A DNA stretch of 42,549 nucleotides from positions 1-42,549 of the forward strand of contig CAJFOF010000037.1 of assembly GCA_904395885.1 (NCBI GenBank). The letters are read 5' to 3'. The translations under genes and the position numbers were made by a program. How positions within the stretch are numbered: position 1 is the stretch's first letter; each line of letters begins with the position of its first letter. Under the pieces are notes generated by a model, which was given only the letters and a program-made list of their open reading frames with translations, ran no database searches and had not been told where the DNA came from. The DNA is from an uncultured Lachnospiraceae bacterium. GTDB taxonomy: Bacteria; Bacillota; Clostridia; Lachnospirales; Lachnospiraceae. Positions 15,070 through 23,990 of the stretch are shown in pieces.

Positions 15070-17001
15070 TTATTCTAACTCGAAAGCTCCCGTATAAAGT
15101 TGGTAATATTTTCCCTTCTGGGCGATAAGTTGTTCATGATTACCTCGCTCAATGATCCGCCCGTGCTCCAATACCATAATTACATCAGAGTTGCGAACCG
15201 TAGACAATCTATGGGCAATGACAAACACTGTGCGGCCCTGCATCAAGGCATCCATTCCTCTCTGCACGATTGCCTCCGTCCTGGTATCAATTGAGGAAGT
15301 CGCTTCATCCAAAATCATAACCGGCGGATCTGCCACCGCTGCCCTGGCAATGGAGATAAGCTGGCGCTGTCCCTGAGACAAGTTCGCTCCATTTCCAGAA
15401 ATATAGGTGTTGTACCCCTCAGGCAAACGGGTAATAAAGTCATGCGCCCCTACCAGCCTTGCCGCTGCCATACATTCATCGTCTGTGGCATCCAATTTTC
15501 CATAACGAATATTATCCATTACCGTTCCGGAGAACAGATTGGTATCCTGAAGCACCACTCCCAAAGATCTGCGGAGGTCTGCTTTCTTTATCTTATTAAT
15601 GTTAATGCCATCGTAACGAATCTTGCCGTCTGCAATATCGTAGAACCGGTTAATCAGGTTGGTAATCGTTGTCTTTCCTGCACCGGTAGAACCTACGAAA
15701 GCTACCTTCTGCCCCGGTTCTGCATACAAAGTAATATTGTGGAGAACTGTCTTTCCTTCCTCATATGCAAAGTCTACGTCAAAGAAACGGACATCCCCGG
15801 TTAGCTTTGTGTATGTAACGCTTCCGTCAGCGCTGTGGGGATGTTTCCATGCCCACATACCGGTACGTTCTTTGCTCTCCACAATCTGGCCGTTCACTTC
15901 TTTTGCGTTCACCAGAGTCACGTATCCTTCGTCCTCCTCTGGTTTTTCATCAATCAGAGCAAATACACGTTCAGCACCTGCAATACCCATAACTACTGCA
16001 TTAATCTGATTCGATACCTGACTGATATTTCCGCAGAATTGCTTAGTCATATTCAAGAAGGGAACAACAATGCTGATCCCGATAGGAAGACCTGAAATGC
16101 TGAGATTCGGAGCTCCTGAAATCAAGAGCAGGCCGCCTGCCAGGGCAACGATTACATACATAACGTTACCGATATTGTTCAGGATCGGCATCAGCATATT
16201 GGCAAATTTGTTTGCTTTCTCAGAATCCTCAAACAGAGCATCGTTGATTCGGTCAAAATCAGCTTTACTCTCTTCTTCGTGACAGAATACCTTGACGACC
16301 TTCATACCATTCATCATCTCTTCGATGAAACCTTCTTCTTTACCGATGGCCATCTGCTGACGAATAAAATATTTCGCCGAATTTCCGCCAACCTTTTTTG
16401 TCACAAGCGTCATGATCACTACGCCCAAAATCACTACCAACGCCAGCCATATGCTGTAATACACCATAATACAAAATACGGTCAGGACAGTGACGCCGGA
16501 AATCATAAGCTGAGGCAAACTCTGGGAAATCATCTGGCGCAAAGTATCGATATCGTTGGTATAATAACTCATGATATCGCCGTGGTTATGTGTGTCAAAA
16601 TACTTGATCGGCAGATCCTGCATCCCATTAAACATTTTCTCTCTGAACTTCATCAGAGAACCCTGAGTGATTTTAGCCATCATCTGATTGTAAATCGTCG
16701 TTGATGTCAGTGCCAGAATATAGAATACCAGAAGAATTCCTACAAACCTTCCAATCTTTCCAGAAACTGCGTTCCAGTCTCCGCTCTGCCAGCTCTGCTC
16801 CACAATCGCTATAACATTCTGCATGAAAATCGATGGGACAGATGCCACCACTGCGCTGAACAGAATACAACATATTACCAGAGGCAATTCAACAGGATAG
16901 AACTCTAGGACCGTTTTCAAAATCCGTCCGATGGTTCCCTTCCGCGAATTCGACAGGCGTTTGCTCGCGTTTGCCTGAGCTGCATTTTGATTATTCGCCA
17001 T
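15070..17001 (-). CDS. ABC exporter half-transporter, catalytically complete subunit (TM288-like)
   Basis: This 643-residue protein has a six-helix transmembrane domain (about 25-340) fused to an ATPase domain. Motifs are G-S-T-G-A-G-K-T-T (Walker A), L-S-Q-G-Q-R-Q-L (a variant signature in place of LSGGQ), V-M-I-L-D-E-A-T-S-S (Walker B with catalytic Glu) and A-H-R-L-S-T. I chose the ATG at 17001 because GGAGGTG lies 7 nt upstream; an in-frame start at 17055 lies deep in the upstream gene. An extra loop of about 45 residues sits before the nucleotide-binding domain. It overlaps the first ABC gene by 11 nt and should form a heterodimer with it. Confidence 0.92.
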   Translation of the reverse strand: MANNQNAAQANASKRLSNSRKGTIGRILKTVLEFYPVELPLVICCILFSAVVASVPSIFMQNVIAIVEQSWQSGDWNAVSGKIGRFVGILLVFYILALTSTTIYNQMMAKITQGSLMKFREKMFNGMQDLPIKYFDTHNHGDIMSYYTNDIDTLRQMISQSLPQLMISGVTVLTVFCIMVYYSIWLALVVILGVVIMTLVTKKVGGNSAKYFIRQQMAIGKEEGFIEEMMNGMKVVKVFCHEEESKADFDRINDALFEDSEKANKFANMLMPILNNIGNVMYVIVALAGGLLLISGAPNLSISGLPIGISIVVPFLNMTKQFCGNISQVSNQINAVVMGIAGAERVFALIDEKPEEDEGYVTLVNAKEVNGQIVESKERTGMWAWKHPHSADGSVTYTKLTGDVRFFDVDFAYEEGKTVLHNITLYAEPGQKVAFVGSTGAGKTTITNLINRFYDIADGKIRYDGININKIKKADLRRSLGVVLQDTNLFSGTVMDNIRYGKLDATDDECMAAARLVGAHDFITRLPEGYNTYISGNGANLSQGQRQLISIARAAVADPPVMILDEATSSIDTRTEAIVQRGMDALMQGRTVFVIAHRLSTVRNSDVIMVLEHGRIIERGNHEQLIAQKGKYYQLYTGAFELE

Positions 17002-18739
17002 CGTTTTCACCTCCTGCTTTATTCTGGGAAGTGTAAACCTCCCGGTAGATTTCACTGGTCTTTAACAGTTCCTCATGAGTACCGATTGCATTGATTGTGC
17101 CTCCGTCCATTACCAGAATCCGATCAGCATCTTCCACAGAGGAGGTTCTCTGAGCAATGATGATTTTCGTGGTTTCAGGAAGGTATTCTCGAAGGGCCTT
17201 CCGAATCAGAGCGTCTGTCTTGGTATCTACCGCACTTGTGGAATCGTCCAAAATAAGGACTTTCGGCTGCTTTAACAACGCTCTTGCAATGCAAAGACGC
17301 TGCTTCTGACCGCCTGACACATTAGTGCCGCCCTGTTCAATATATGTATTATACTTTTGCGGGAACTGAGAAATGAATTCATCCGCCTGGGCAAGCTTAC
17401 AGGCTTCAATCATCTCTTCATCTGTAGCATTCTTGTTTCCCCAGCGAAGATTTTCTTTGATTGTCCCTGAGAACAGGACATTCTTCTGTAGCACTACTGC
17501 CACCTGATTTCTCAGCACTTCCAGATCATAATCTCTGACATCTACACCTCCTACCTTTACAACGCCTTCTGTAGCATCGTAAAGTCTTGAGATCAACTGA
17601 ATCAGAGAAGATTTAGAAGAACCTGTTCCTCCAATAATCCCGATTGTCTCACCGGATTTAATGTGAAGATCAATGTCTGCCAAAGCCATCTTCTCGGCGG
17701 TTTCAGAGTACTTAAAGCTGACGTTATCAAAATCGATGGATCCATCCTGAACCTGACAGACCGGATTCTCCGGACTCTGAATGGAACTTTCTTCCGTCAA
17801 AACTTCCACAATACGGTGAGCAGACTCACTTGCCATAGTAATCATAACGAACACCATAGAAAGCATCATCAAACTCATCAAAATCTGGAAATTATATGTA
17901 ATCAGTGCAGAAAGCTGTCCGACATCCAGATCGACTCCCATGCTGCTGATAATCGTATAAGAGCCATAATACAGCACAAATATCATTACTGTAAAAACGC
18001 AGAACTGCATCAGCGGTGCATTAAGGGCAAGAATTTTCTCAGCCCTGGTAAAATCGCTGCACACATCTTCAGCCGCACGGCCAAATTTCACCTTCTCATA
18101 GTCTTCCCTGACATAGGATTTTACCACTCGCATGCCCTTGATATTCTCCTGAACCGAACTGTTCAGGGCATCGTATTTCTTAAATACCTTTTTGAACAGA
18201 GGCGTAACTTTGCGGATGACTGCAAACAGGCCGATTCCAAGAACCGGAATCGTCAGCAGAAAAATGACAGCCATCTTCCCGCCCATAATGAATGCCATAG
18301 CAAAGGAAAATACCAGCATCAGCGGGCATCGGATTGCTGTTCTGACAATCATCATGTACGCCATCTGAACATTTGTCACATCGGTAGTCAGTCTGGTGAC
18401 CAGGGAAGAAGTAGAAAACTTGTCAATATTCTGGAAAGAATACCCCTGGATTTTGTAGTACATATCCTTTCTCAGATTGCGTGCAAAGCCACAGGAGGCC
18501 GTAGCACAGGAAGCCCCCGCCAGTGCGCCGAATGTCAGGGAAAGGCCTGCCATCACCACCAGAATGAGACCATACTTTACGATCACGCCGAATTCACAGT
18601 TGGCTTTGATCTGATTGACCAACTGAGCGATAATGAAAGGGATAATGCATTCCATCACTACTTCCATGGAGACCAGAAGAGGGGTCATCAGGGAAGCTTT
18701 TTTGTATTCTCTGATAGATTTAGCCAATTCTCTTATCAT
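16991..18739 (-). CDS. ABC exporter half-transporter, degenerate-site subunit (TM287-like)
   Basis: This 582-residue half-transporter has a transmembrane domain (about 15-310) and an ATPase domain with G-G-T-G-S-S-K-S-S (Walker A with Ser before Lys), V-S-G-G-Q-K-Q-R (canonical signature) and V-L-I-L-D-D-S-T-S-A-V-D, in which the catalytic Glu is Asp. Together with the partner's altered signature this gives one degenerate and one active ATP site, as in TM287/288 and BmrCD. These export drugs or lipophilic compounds from the membrane. The start is uncertain: I chose the ATG at 18739 (MIRELAKSIREYK), with AAAGGAG 14 nt upstream. An in-frame GTG at 18778 lacks a ribosome binding site. MarR is upstream. 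Confidence 0.9.
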   Translation of the reverse strand: MIRELAKSIREYKKASLMTPLLVSMEVVMECIIPFIIAQLVNQIKANCEFGVIVKYGLILVVMAGLSLTFGALAGASCATASCGFARNLRKDMYYKIQGYSFQNIDKFSTSSLVTRLTTDVTNVQMAYMMIVRTAIRCPLMLVFSFAMAFIMGGKMAVIFLLTIPVLGIGLFAVIRKVTPLFKKVFKKYDALNSSVQENIKGMRVVKSYVREDYEKVKFGRAAEDVCSDFTRAEKILALNAPLMQFCVFTVMIFVLYYGSYTIISSMGVDLDVGQLSALITYNFQILMSLMMLSMVFVMITMASESAHRIVEVLTEESSIQSPENPVCQVQDGSIDFDNVSFKYSETAEKMALADIDLHIKSGETIGIIGGTGSSKSSLIQLISRLYDATEGVVKVGGVDVRDYDLEVLRNQVAVVLQKNVLFSGTIKENLRWGNKNATDEEMIEACKLAQADEFISQFPQKYNTYIEQGGTNVSGGQKQRLCIARALLKQPKVLILDDSTSAVDTKTDALIRKALREYLPETTKIIIAQRTSSVEDADRILVMDGGTINAIGTHEELLKTSEIYREVYTSQNKAGGENDGE

Positions 18740-18788
18740 TGTCTTTCTCGTTTCTCCTTTCTTGTTTTCATTCGCCACAGCTTATAAA

Positions 18789-18857
18789 TCCGGCGGTTTC
18801 TAAAGAGAATACCCGCCGGACGTTATGCAGTCAGAAAACAGGCGGCCAAATGCCGCC
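18789..18857 (-). other. Two strong hairpins in the marR-ABC intercistronic gap
   Basis: Reading the minus strand, GGCGGC/GCCGCC (18857-18841) is followed by TGTTTTCTG, like a weak terminator. Then TCCGGCGG/CCGCCGGA (18820-18789) with a 16-nt loop lies 50 nt before the chosen ABC start. They may act as an attenuator or as mRNA processing or stability elements. Confidence 0.65.
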
Positions 18858-18861
18858 AGTC

Positions 18862-19329
18862 TTATTCTCTGCTTCCGTCTTCATTTACCATGGCGTTCCA
18901 GCTTTCCACCAGTTTTTTCAACAAAGCGGTAAACTGTTCTTTTTCCTGAGCAGACAGGCAGGAAAACAACTGATGGGCCATCTGCCCATCCTCCTCCATC
19001 AGTCCGGTGGCTGTCTCTCTGCCATATGGAGTAAGGGTCACTTCTACCTGCCGTCTGTCCTCCGCACTTTTTGCCCTGGTGATGAGGCCATCGGCCTCCA
19101 TCTTTGCCAGAATCTCACTCATAGCTCCGGAACTCAGCTTCATCATTTCCTGGAGCTGGCGCTGTGTCAGCGATCCCTGAGCCAAAATCTTGACGAGAAT
19201 CCTCCTCTGACCGCTTTTCTTTCCCATTCTATAGTAAAGGAAATGGCCGCATTCCCGCAATCTGCCTACCAGTCTCAAGTCACTTTCTGCCTCGCTGTTC
19301 TGCAGCAGTTTTCTTTCTGAATCTGACAT
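18862..19329 (-). CDS. MarR-family transcriptional regulator
   Basis: This 155-residue protein has the MarR winged HTH: L-T-Q-R-Q-L-Q-E-M-M-K-L-S-S-G-A-M-S-E-I-L as the helix-turn-helix and D-R-R-Q-V-E-V-T-L-T-P-Y-G as the wing and following helix. It is likely a repressor of its own operon, which includes the heterodimeric ABC exporter. I chose the ATG at 19329, which follows GGAGGTG; an upstream in-frame GTG (19362) sits at the predicted transcription start. An 8-bp palindrome, TGGTACCA (19354-19361), lies just after that start and is a candidate part of the operator. Confidence 0.9.
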   Translation of the reverse strand: MSDSERKLLQNSEAESDLRLVGRLRECGHFLYYRMGKKSGQRRILVKILAQGSLTQRQLQEMMKLSSGAMSEILAKMEADGLITRAKSAEDRRQVEVTLTPYGRETATGLMEEDGQMAHQLFSCLSAQEKEQFTALLKKLVESWNAMVNEDGSRE

Positions 19330-19370
19330 GATTTCACCTCCGGCAAAAACGCTTGGTACCACGTGTTTTC

Positions 19371-19399
19371 ATTATACGGGAATTTCTATCCAATTGCAA
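19371..19399 (-). promoter_or_regulatory. Promoter of the marR-ABC operon
   Basis: TTGCAA (19399-19394), a 17-nt spacer and TATAAT (19376-19371). The start near 19364 rules out the GTG at 19362 as the marR start. Confidence 0.8.
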
Positions 19400-19443
19400 G
19401 TAAAATTATAGATAGCTTTCCAGTGCTTTTCTGTCAGATTTCT

Positions 19444-20547
19444 CTAAAGGCTTTCCTCAGGCTGAGTCGCCGTCATAGGCAAAATACGCTGGAAATATTC
19501 CCGATTGTATTTTACCTGAGGGGACGCCGGGCAAAACTCGCCGGCTTTTTCGTTGCACTGGCGTGCCTTCTCGTGTTCGCCCATCCGGTCCCAGCAGACG
19601 CAGAGCTGCATCCAGGGTATATACGCGTGACATTCCTCTCTCACAAAGCCGCCTTCTTCTTCAGGCCTGGGTGCCCGAATTGCTTCCTCAAACCAGTAGA
19701 CTGCATTTTTCAAATTGCCTTTTTCCATCCAGATCCGTCCGGCTTCACAGCAAATCTCAGACCTTGGAAGATCAACTGAAAAACTGGTAAACAGCAGATC
19801 CATTGCTTCGTCTGCCTTTCCAAGAAAGCCAGCGCAATAAGCCGCGTTGAGACTCGCCTCTATCCGGTACTCTTTCCATGCCTGTTTATCCTGCAGCACT
19901 GATATTAAGAGTTCTTTCGCCTTCTCGTACCGGCGGTGCTGATATAATTCACGGCCATAATATAGTCTTGATCTGGCATCCATCTCTTCGCCGGCTGCTT
20001 CCATGGTTTCATATATCCGTAAATTCCGGTCCGGATCATTGACTTTCTTTTTTCTGTGTTCAATCATAACGGAGGAACGCAGGATTCTGCCCTGCATCTC
20101 AATCGTCTCGTGAACCCGTCCCTGCCAGCGATAGCCCTTCCCATTCCGGATCAGTCTTTCTCTGGGATAAATAAAGTTCGGCCGTCCATCCTCCCCGAAT
20201 CCGGCTGCATAGTCCATCACCACTATATCTGTATCCAGATCCAAGTGTTTCTTTACCTGCAGAAATTTTTCTCTTTCCGCCTCTGAAATGACATCGTCTG
20301 CGTCCAGCCACATGCAAAAATCACAGTGAGCCAGAGCAAATGCGGCGTTGCGGGCCGCTGCAAAGTCATCAATCCATACAAAATCCGTCACAAAATCCGC
20401 CATCCTGCCGGCAATTTCTTTTGTCCTGTCCTTTGAGCCTGTATCTACAATAATGATCTCGTCTACCAGCCTCTTCATCTGGGCCAGACACTGTTCCAGC
20501 ACCTCTTCCTCGTCCCGTACGATCATGCAAAGACTGATGGTCACCAT
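19444..20547 (-). CDS. Family 2 glycosyltransferase with TPR-like C-terminus
   Basis: This 367-residue protein has a GT-A domain (about 1-220): I-S-L-C-M-I-V-R-D-E-E, V-D-T-G-S-K-D-R-T, and the metal-binding W-L-D-A-D-D motif. The acidic R-W-Q-G-R-V-H-E segment is typical of the SunS/glycosyltransferase-TPR group. The C-terminal part (about 190-350) is helical with TPR-like pairs (Y-Y-G-R-E-L-Y-Q-H-R-R-Y-E-K-A). It probably glycosylates a peptide or surface component in the cytoplasm; the acceptor is unknown. I chose the ATG at 20547, preceded by AGGTG; the in-frame GTG at 20556 overlaps that site. No neighbouring precursor peptide gene is seen. The 190 nt upstream hold only the HPr terminator and no convincing promoter. 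Confidence 0.8.
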   Translation of the reverse strand: MVTISLCMIVRDEEEVLEQCLAQMKRLVDEIIIVDTGSKDRTKEIAGRMADFVTDFVWIDDFAAARNAAFALAHCDFCMWLDADDVISEAEREKFLQVKKHLDLDTDIVVMDYAAGFGEDGRPNFIYPRERLIRNGKGYRWQGRVHETIEMQGRILRSSVMIEHRKKKVNDPDRNLRIYETMEAAGEEMDARSRLYYGRELYQHRRYEKAKELLISVLQDKQAWKEYRIEASLNAAYCAGFLGKADEAMDLLFTSFSVDLPRSEICCEAGRIWMEKGNLKNAVYWFEEAIRAPRPEEEGGFVREECHAYIPWMQLCVCWDRMGEHEKARQCNEKAGEFCPASPQVKYNREYFQRILPMTATQPEESL

Positions 20548-20686
20548 CGTTTTCACCTAAATGTTCTTTTTTTATATTATGCATGAACTCTTTTATAGGA
20601 TAACTCTGCATCTGACCGTTTCCAACCAGGTGTGATCCTGTATGCAAGCATAAGGATTATATCGGCGCCTGACAGAGCTTTCACAG

Positions 20687-20714
20687 AAAAAAACGCTGCA
20701 GTTCCCTGCAGCGT
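20687..20714 (-). terminator. Terminator of the HPr gene
   Basis: A perfect 9-bp stem ACGCTGCAG/CTGCAGCGT with a 4-nt loop is followed on the minus strand by seven T residues. Confidence 0.9.
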
Positions 20715-20743
20715 CCAATCTTACAATTTTCTTTATCTGGTTC

Positions 20744-21010
20744 TTACATTTCGCCTAAACCGGATTCAATGGCCTCAGTTAAAGTCTTCATTGCCTCAGC
20801 CTCATCCTCGCCATCACAGATCAAGGTAATCTCTGTACCGCACTTGATGCCTGCAGCCATAACGTTCAGAACACTCTTTGCCACGATTTTTTTCTCGCCG
20901 CATTCGATGATAACATCGCATTTAAATTTCATAGCTGTCTGGGACAATACCCCTGCTGGTCTTAAATGAAGTCCGGACGGATTTACTACGGTTAATGTCT
21001 TGCTTAACAT
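20744..21010 (-). CDS. HPr-family phosphocarrier protein
   Basis: This 88-residue protein is of HPr size. It has the phosphorylation site H15 in P-S-G-L-H-L-R-P-A-G and a serine at position 46 (A-K-S-V-L-N-V-M-A-A-G) matching the HPr-kinase site. HPr passes phosphate from enzyme I to sugar permeases, and HPr(Ser-P) acts in catabolite repression. The sequence around S46 differs from standard HPr (SIMGVMSLG), and no enzyme I gene is next to it. It could therefore be the main HPr or a Crh-like paralogue. I chose the ATG at 21010 after AAGGAG; the ORF extends further upstream without a ribosome binding site. It has its own promoter and terminator. Confidence 0.88.
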   Translation of the reverse strand: MLSKTLTVVNPSGLHLRPAGVLSQTAMKFKCDVIIECGEKKIVAKSVLNVMAAGIKCGTEITLICDGEDEAEAMKTLTEAIESGLGEM

Positions 21011-21081
21011 ATCTGCATTCTCCTTATCTCTCTTTTTATTCTGTCGAAATCCAGAACCCACCTCTGAAAATCTCTAGTTAA

Positions 21082-21110
21082 ATTTTAGTACAAACCACCA
21101 ATGCTGTCAA
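21082..21110 (-). promoter_or_regulatory. Promoter of the HPr gene
   Basis: TTGACA (21110-21105), a 17-nt spacer and TAAAAT (21087-21082), with a leader of about 65 nt. A strong match. Confidence 0.8.
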
Positions 21111-21162
21111 GCAAAAGCCTGACAAACTTCTGTAGTTTTTTACCATTCTCTGACATCAAGAA

Positions 21163-21816
21163 TCATACCGGATGGCTGTTCAAATCATGGTCTCCCATTT
21201 TTTCTCTCTCCCTCATGGAATAAACACAGCCGCAGTAATCCTGGCGGTACAGCCCATATTCTCTGGACAGTTCTGTGGAACGCTTATATCCGTTTTTCTT
21301 TTTAAAATCCGAGGGCAGAAAAGCCACACCGAATTCTCTCCCGGCCGCTTCCCCGGCCGCATTGAGTTTGTCTGCTTTCTTTAAGGGACTGATGGTCAGA
21401 GTCGTAGTAAAAAAATCGAATCCCATCTCTTTGGCCAGACGTGCCGCCTCCCTCAACCGCAGTTCATAACACTTCAGACACCTTCTTCCGCCCTCCGGTT
21501 CCTTTTCCAGTCCTCTGGCAATATTATAAAATTCCTCCGGACGATAGGGTGCGGCTATCATGTTCACCGGATGTACAAAATTCATCTCTGCGATCAGGCG
21601 TTCTTCTTCCCGAACCCTTTTTCCATATTCTTCCGGCGGATAGATATTGGGATTGTAAAAATATACGGTAATCTCAAAATACCGGGACAGATACTCCAGT
21701 ACATAGCTGCTGCAGGGAGCACAGCAGCTATGTAAAAACAGGCGGGGCGTTTTCGCCTCCGCCTGCAGTGCAGTCAGAATACCGTCCAGTTCTTTCTGAT
21801 AATTTCTCTGGTTCAT
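21163..21816 (-). CDS. queH: Epoxyqueuosine reductase QueH
   Basis: This 217-residue protein has the QueH cysteine sets: L-H-S-C31-C32-A-P-C35, R-R-C113-L-K-C116-Y-E-L-R and D-Y-C195-G-C197-V-Y-S, which bind a [4Fe-4S] cluster and a second metal. It catalyses the last step of queuosine synthesis on tRNA, reducing epoxyqueuosine without cobalamin; it replaces QueG in many Firmicutes. Other motifs are Y-N-P-N-I-Y-P and T-T-T-L-T-I-S-P. It starts 9 nt after rpoD with a weak ribosome binding site and is likely cotranscribed with it. No terminator is obvious downstream. Confidence 0.93.
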   Translation of the reverse strand: MNQRNYQKELDGILTALQAEAKTPRLFLHSCCAPCSSYVLEYLSRYFEITVYFYNPNIYPPEEYGKRVREEERLIAEMNFVHPVNMIAAPYRPEEFYNIARGLEKEPEGGRRCLKCYELRLREAARLAKEMGFDFFTTTLTISPLKKADKLNAAGEAAGREFGVAFLPSDFKKKNGYKRSTELSREYGLYRQDYCGCVYSMREREKMGDHDLNSHPV

Positions 21817-21825
21817 TCTGATATT

Positions 21826-22950
21826 TTACAGGAAATCTCTAATCCGCTTGCTGCGTACCGGATTTCTCAGCTTTCTAAGAGCTTTCGCCTCAATCTGGCG
21901 AATTCGTTCACGGGTTACATTGAACTCTTTTCCTACCTCTTCAAGAGTTCTGGGATGTCCGTCTTCCAGTCCAAAACGCAGAACGATAACCTGGCGCTCC
22001 CTCTCTTTTAAATCTCCCAGCAGAGCGTCAATGTGTTCTCTCAACATGACGGATTCCACATTTCCTTCCGGTGTGACCACATTGGAATCTGCCACAAAGT
22101 CTCCCAGATTGGAATCATCCTCTTCTCCGATCGGGGTCTCCAGAGAAGCAGGCTCCCTTGCAATCTGCATGATCTCCATGACTTTATCCTCTGACATGTC
22201 CAGAGCCTCTGCCAGCTCTGTGACCGACGGCTCGTAGCCAAGTTCCAGAGTCAGCTTTCTCTGCATCTTGGACATCTTGTTGATTGTCTCTACCATATGC
22301 ACCGGAACCCGAATTGTTCTGGCCTGGTCTGCCAGCGCTCTGGTCACTGACTGACGGATCCACCACGTTGCATATGTACTTAGCTTGTACCCTTTTGTAT
22401 AATCAAATTTCTCCACGCCTTTGATCAGGCCCAGGTTTCCCTCCTGTACCAGATCCAGGAAACTCATCCCTCTTCCTGTATAGCGCTTTGCGATGCTGAC
22501 CACCAGCCTTAAATTGGCCTCGATCAGCCGCTCCTTTGCATACTCATCGCCTTCGGCCTTTCTCTTTGCCAGACGAAGTTCCTCATCTGCACTCAGCAGG
22601 GGCACCGTTCCGATCTCCTTTAAGTACATCCGAACCGGATCTTCCGTTCCAATACCCTCAAGAAGATCCACTGCATCAATGTCAATCTCTTCTTCGTCTC
22701 CGTCTTTTATGAAACTGTCGTCCAAATCGTCCAGCATCATGGCATCATCATTGAGTACGCTCTCATCGATTACCGGGACCACATCCACGCCGCGGCCCTC
22801 CAGGTAAGTATAAATTTGATCCATCTGCTCCGGATTCAGACTGTCTCCTGCAAAGAAATCGTTGATCTCTCCTGCGTCCAGGGCATTATGCCTGGTCTTT
22901 GCAAATTCCAGCAGTTTTTCCAGTTTCTGTAAAAAATCTTTTTTCTCCAC
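21826..22950 (-). CDS. rpoD: RNA polymerase primary sigma factor (sigma-A / RpoD)
   Basis: This 374-residue protein has all sigma-70 regions. There is an acidic region 1 tail ([10 protein letters not shown]), region 1.2 [14 protein letters not shown], regions 2.1-2.4 ending [15 protein letters not shown], region 3, and region 4.2 [21 protein letters not shown] chose the GTG at 22950 (V-E-K-K-D-F-L), preceded by GAAAGGA, because it gives the usual length and lies downstream of a clear promoter; the frame stays open into the upstream dagK gene. The dnaG primase gene often found before rpoD is absent; dagK is there instead. Confidence 0.96.
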   Translation of the reverse strand: MEKKDFLQKLEKLLEFAKTRHNALDAGEINDFFAGDSLNPEQMDQIYTYLEGRGVDVVPVIDESVLNDDAMMLDDLDDSFIKDGDEEEIDIDAVDLLEGIGTEDPVRMYLKEIGTVPLLSADEELRLAKRKAEGDEYAKERLIEANLRLVVSIAKRYTGRGMSFLDLVQEGNLGLIKGVEKFDYTKGYKLSTYATWWIRQSVTRALADQARTIRVPVHMVETINKMSKMQRKLTLELGYEPSVTELAEALDMSEDKVMEIMQIAREPASLETPIGEEDDSNLGDFVADSNVVTPEGNVESVMLREHIDALLGDLKERERQVIVLRFGLEDGHPRTLEEVGKEFNVTRERIRQIEAKALRKLRNPVRSKRIRDFL

Positions 22951-23001
22951 CGGGTAACGTCCTTTCGTTAGGTGTAAAATAATAGTTCTTGACAACTTTT
23001 C

Positions 23002-23030
23002 ATTATAGATGAAAAAATTCAAATTTTCAA
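23002..23030 (-). promoter_or_regulatory. Promoter of rpoD
   Basis: TTGAAA (23030-23025), a 17-nt spacer and TATAAT (23007-23002). The leader to the GTG start is about 45 nt. Confidence 0.8.
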
Positions 23031-23060
23031 CATTTTTTTGCAGGTCCCTAGCTATTTTTG

Positions 23061-23960
23061 TCAAACAGACGGCAAATCTCCTGTTCGCAGGATCTCTATC
23101 CGTTTTTCCAGATTCTCTATCGTGACCTCTGTGCGGCTTCCGCCGAACTCTCCATCCAGCACCCAATCCACAGGTTCTTCAGAGTGAAATGTAATACGAC
23201 GCGACTTAAATTTGTAGACGTAATCATTTGGCTCCTCTTTCAGGAACATGTAGTTTACAATATTGCTCAAATCGATAGGCGTTTTCGGCATCCTGATCAG
23301 CAGGACTTCAAACAGTCCGTCGCTGAGTGCTACAGACTGGGTAACCAACCCTTTAAAGCCACCTACGCTGAGAGTGTTGGTCACCATACCAAAGACAAAA
23401 TCATCCTCCAACTCCATTTCCTCGCATTCCACCCGGAAGTGATAACTTTTCAGAGAGGCAAGGCTTTTTACCCCCTCCAGCATATATGCCTGGTGACCCA
23501 GACGATTTTTCTTATCCTGGGGCGTCAGGTAGGACACTTCCGTAAAGGCGCCAAAAGCGGCAATATACATAAAATGGCGTTTCTCCCCAAAAGCCCCCAC
23601 GTCGATAGGCCAGGGAACCCCTTTTACGATACTTTCGGCTGCACTCTCCATTTTCTTTGGGATCCCAAGACTGGAAGCAAAATCGTTGGTGGATCCGGCC
23701 GGGATATATCCCAAAAGCGGTAGGCGTTCCAGCTCCATCATTCCCGATACAGTCTCGTTCAATGTCCCGTCTCCTCCGCTGCACACAATAACCGAAGCAT
23801 CACGGCCTTTTTCTATTACAGCCGCTTTTGCATCTCCCTGGTGCTGTGTAACGTGAACTCTGACGTCAAAGCCCGCTTCTGTAAATATATTCAAAATCTC
23901 CAAAAGGCTTCGCCGTATCTGCTCTTTTCCAGAGCAGGGATTGACGATAAACAGCAACAT
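23061..23960 (-). CDS. Diacylglycerol/lipid kinase, YegS/DagK family
   Basis: This 299-residue protein is typical of the DagK_cat family: I-V-N-P-C-S-G-K at the start, [11 protein letters not shown] (GGDGT at 62-66) for ATP binding, and [11 protein letters not shown]. The later D-G-L-F-E-V-L-L-I and L-D-G-E segments complete the fold. It phosphorylates diacylglycerol or a similar lipid alcohol at the inner face of the membrane, recycling lipid from cell-wall polymer synthesis. It starts 30 nt after mutY with AAGGA upstream, as the last gene of the argF-membrane protein-birA-mutY run. Confidence 0.9.
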   Translation of the reverse strand: MLLFIVNPCSGKEQIRRSLLEILNIFTEAGFDVRVHVTQHQGDAKAAVIEKGRDASVIVCSGGDGTLNETVSGMMELERLPLLGYIPAGSTNDFASSLGIPKKMESAAESIVKGVPWPIDVGAFGEKRHFMYIAAFGAFTEVSYLTPQDKKNRLGHQAYMLEGVKSLASLKSYHFRVECEEMELEDDFVFGMVTNTLSVGGFKGLVTQSVALSDGLFEVLLIRMPKTPIDLSNIVNYMFLKEEPNDYVYKFKSRRITFHSEEPVDWVLDGEFGGSRTEVTIENLEKRIEILRTGDLPSV

Positions 23961-23990
23961 AATTCCTTGCTCCCCCTCTTTCTCAGTATA

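Noticed and set aside
17663..18787. 374-codon plus-strand ORF opposite the ABC exporter gene
   Set aside because: Antisense to a well-conserved ABC gene; His/Cys-rich shadow composition without a family or ribosome binding site.
20548..20680. Promoter for the GT2-TPR gene
   Set aside because: Several weak combinations (TTGGAA, TTATCC, TATCCT, TAATAT) exist, but none has both good boxes and spacing.
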